6,299 nt of DNA. Source: Desulfovibrionaceae bacterium (GTDB lineage Bacteria; Desulfobacterota; Desulfovibrionia; Desulfovibrionales; Desulfovibrionaceae). Both the position numbers and the translations under genes were made by a program. How positions within the stretch are numbered: the first letter of the stretch is position 1; each line of letters begins with the position of its first letter. The DNA is taken from the NCBI GenBank assembly GCA_009783115.1, contig WRHT01000091.1:1-6299 (forward strand), given 5' to 3'. Below are positions 4,549 to 6,299 of the stretch, piece after piece. The notes under the pieces are model-generated. The model was not told where the DNA came from, made no database searches, and saw only the letters and a list, made by a program, of their open reading frames with translations.

Positions 4549-6299
4549 CTAGACTTCGCTGGTTGATGGTTTACGCCGCGCCATGCGGGCCGGCTCACTA
4601 TAAATATCCCCGGTCAGGGTGCGTGGATTCAGATCCTCCAGGGCCGTGCCGCAGACATGGATGGCGGTCACCCGCTCCTTACGGCTCAGACGCCTCAACA
4701 AAAGGCCGGAGACCGCCCAGGCCAGGGCGAAGAGCGCGGCCGTGAGGGTGGCGTTCCAGGCCCCCCTGCCGGAATTGATCCCCCAGGGGGCCACATCCAG
4801 CGGATTCATGGAGAATTCGGCCAGCACGCTGTTCAGCGGCGCCAGCACCAGGCCGGGGAAAAGGCTGGTGCATACGCAGCCCGCGGCGAGCAAGCCCATG
4901 GGGATGAGCATGATCCGCGGGGCCTCGCGGATCTCTTCCATGCCCGGACCGGGCTGGCCCAGAAAGACGCTGTGCAGCATCTTGGCAAAGTAGGCCAGGG
5001 TAAGCACGCTGCCCACCAGGGAAAAAACGGCCACCAGCACGAAACCTCGCTCCATCAGGGCATGGTAGATAATCCACTTGGAGGTAAAACCGCTGCTGGG
5101 AGGCAGGCCGATGACGCAAACCGCGCCGATGGCGAAGAAGGCCAAGGTAAAGGGCATACGCCGGCCCAGGCCGCCCATTTCATTCATGGACTGCCTATGC
5201 GTCCGGACGATGAGCGCCCCGGCCACCAGGAAGAGCAAATCCTTGAAGAAAACGTGGTTCACCAGGTGCAAAAGCCCCCCGGCCACCCCCAGGGAAGTGC
5301 CCAGGGCCACGCCCGTGACCATATAGCCGAGCTGGCTGACCGTGGAATAAATGAGCACCAGCTTAACATCCGACTGGAACACCGCGAACAGCGCGGCCAT
5401 CACAATGGTCACCCCGCCCACCCAGATCGCCAGATCCATGACCTGCGGAAGCCCCAGGCCGCCGGGCTGGGTAAGGCCGCCCAGGCGCAGAAAGAGCTGG
5501 ACCAAGCCGAAAATGGCGCTTTTCAGCAACACCGAGGATATATACCCGGAAACCGGGGTAGGGGCGGTAGCCGGATGCATCTGGACATCAATGCGGAAAG
5601 GCAGTTGCGCCGCCTTCATGATAAAACCCGTGGCCATCAGCAAAAGCGTGAGAAGGATCTGCCAGTCCTCCATCCGGGGCAGGGCCGCGCGCACCAGGCT
5701 GAAATCCGCCCCACCGGACCACTGGATGAGCAGGACCACGCCCAGGAAGAGAAAAGCCGCGCCCAGAACATTGAAAAAGAAATATTTAAAACCCTCGCGC
5801 AGGGCGGCCTGGTTTTCTTCATGGACAATGACGAAATACAGGCTCCAGGAACTCATGATCTCCCAGAACAGGAAAAAACTGAAGAGATCCGTGCTGACAG
5901 CCACTCCGACCAGTCCGGCGGCCATGCACAGGAAAAATGAATAAAATCTCCACTGGGTGTGGCTGTGTTCCATGTAGCCCACGGAGTAGAGCATGTTGGC
6001 GCAGCCCGCCAGGGTGATGATCAGGGCGAAAATGAAGGAGAGGGTATCCAGGCTTTGCCGGTCCGCCAACAGCAGCCCGGCGGCCAGGGCCAGGGCCAGG
6101 GCCGCGGCCTGCCCGGCCCGCCGGGGGTTTCGGCGCAACAGCGCCGGCAGCAGAGAGGAGGCCAGCAAGAGCAGCACGGGAGCGGACCAGGCTACCATAA
6201 GCCTCGGCATTTCCTGGACGGCAAGCCCAAGGTTCTCGACCATCGGCATCACCAGGCTGTTCAGCCCCACTTGCGGAAACAGCCCCAGGATCAGGCAGA
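4549..6299 (-). CDS. cooM: CooM, NuoL/M/N-type antiporter subunit, C-terminal part (5' end outside window)
   Basis: The frame is open from the window edge to a TAG at 4551-4549, about 582 residues, so the start is not here. It is a polytopic protein of the Mrp/NuoL-M-N antiporter family, the presumed ion pump of the complex. Key residues are in place: the helix glutamate in FWEIMSSWSLYFV (codon 5862-5860), the helix lysine in GFIMKAAQLPF (codon 5616-5614), the adjacent MHPATAPTPVSGYISS typical of group 4 hydrogenases, KLVLIYSTVSQLGYM, and a second lysine in HVFFKDLLFLVAG (codon 5244-5242). A soluble tail of about 40 residues follows the last helix. The first visible residues, LILGLFPQVGLNSLVMP, resemble the end of a preceding antiporter domain. 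This fits the double-length CooM of R. rubrum and Desulfovibrio. A GTG at 6270 is not credible as the start. Confidence 0.9.
   Translation of the reverse strand, partial: CLILGLFPQVGLNSLVMPMVENLGLAVQEMPRLMVAWSAPVLLLLASSLLPALLRRNPRRAGQAAALALALAAGLLLADRQSLDTLSFIFALIITLAGCANMLYSVGYMEHSHTQWRFYSFFLCMAAGLVGVAVSTDLFSFFLFWEIMSSWSLYFVIVHEENQAALREGFKYFFFNVLGAAFLFLGVVLLIQWSGGADFSLVRAALPRMEDWQILLTLLLMATGFIMKAAQLPFRIDVQMHPATAPTPVSGYISSVLLKSAIFGLVQLFLRLGGLTQPGGLGLPQVMDLAIWVGGVTIVMAALFAVFQSDVKLVLIYSTVSQLGYMVTGVALGTSLGVAGGLLHLVNHVFFKDLLFLVAGALIVRTHRQSMNEMGGLGRRMPFTLAFFAIGAVCVIGLPPSSGFTSKWIIYHALMERGFVLVAVFSLVGSVLTLAYFAKMLHSVFLGQPGPGMEEIREAPRIMLIPMGLLAAGCVCTSLFPGLVLAPLNSVLAEFSMNPLDVAPWGINSGRGAWNATLTAALFALAWAVSGLLLRRLSRKERVTAIHVCGTALEDLNPRTLTGDIYSEPARMARRKPSTSEV
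6082..6103. repeat. Short tandem GGCCAG repeat inside cooM
   Basis: Three perfect copies of the hexamer GGCCAG (6082-6099) are followed by a partial copy GGCC. On the coding strand they read as alternating Leu-Ala codons in a transmembrane helix (AALALALAAGLLL). The repeat keeps the frame. It probably reflects the Leu-Ala helix composition and GC-rich codon use, though it is a possible site for in-frame length variation. Confidence 0.5.

Noticed and set aside
4657..5940. A 427-codon open frame on the plus strand rich in Gln, His, Gly and Arg.
   Set aside because: This composition is what the antisense of a Leu/Ala/Val-rich membrane protein gives. The minus-strand CooM carries all the antiporter motifs.
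6268..6270. A GTG that could be taken as the cooM start.
   Set aside because: The frame stays open upstream with hydrophobic, family-like residues, and no good ribosome binding site is visible before it.

Overview
The window holds one densely packed gene cluster, entirely on the minus strand. It encodes a membrane-bound, energy-converting [NiFe] hydrogenase of the Coo type (group 4c, CO-induced hydrogenase family). In transcription order, from high to low coordinates, the genes are cooM (3' part only), cooK, cooL, cooX, cooU, cooH, hypA and cooF (5' part only). Both outer genes run off the window edges. The calls rest on family motifs read from the translations; no database search was possible.

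The DNA is GC-rich. The order cooM-K-L-X-U-H-hypA-cooF in one unbroken run matches what I recall from sulfate-reducing Desulfovibrionales such as Desulfovibrio vulgaris. In Rhodospirillum rubrum, cooF instead heads a separate cooFSCTJ operon. I therefore infer a Desulfovibrio-like deltaproteobacterium, without proof at genus level.

Region by region: 4549-6299 encodes the C-terminal antiporter module of CooM. 3565-4545 encodes the NuoH-like membrane anchor CooK. 3081-3554 encodes the small subunit CooL with its proximal [4Fe-4S] site. 2555-3097 encodes the polyferredoxin CooX. 1954-2586 encodes the NuoC-like CooU. 847-1950 encodes the Ni-Fe catalytic subunit CooH. 476-847 encodes the nickel chaperone HypA. 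1-479 encodes CooF, a four-cluster electron carrier.

Together the products would pass electrons from CooF (or another low-potential ferredoxin) through CooX and CooL to the Ni-Fe site in CooH. There protons are reduced to H2, and the reaction is coupled through CooK and CooM to ion translocation across the cytoplasmic membrane. The complex may also run in reverse, using the ion gradient to reduce ferredoxin with H2.

Genes are separated by at most 10 bases or overlap by 1 to 32 bases. The window contains no intergenic region, promoter, terminator, RNA gene, mobile element or CRISPR array that I can support. The operon promoter must lie upstream of position 6299, and any cooS or cooC would lie before position 1. 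The most notable details are a CooH that ends exactly at its Ni-binding motif with no cleavable tail, an extra four-cysteine site in CooX, an extra CxxC in CooL, and a CooM that appears to continue an upstream antiporter domain.
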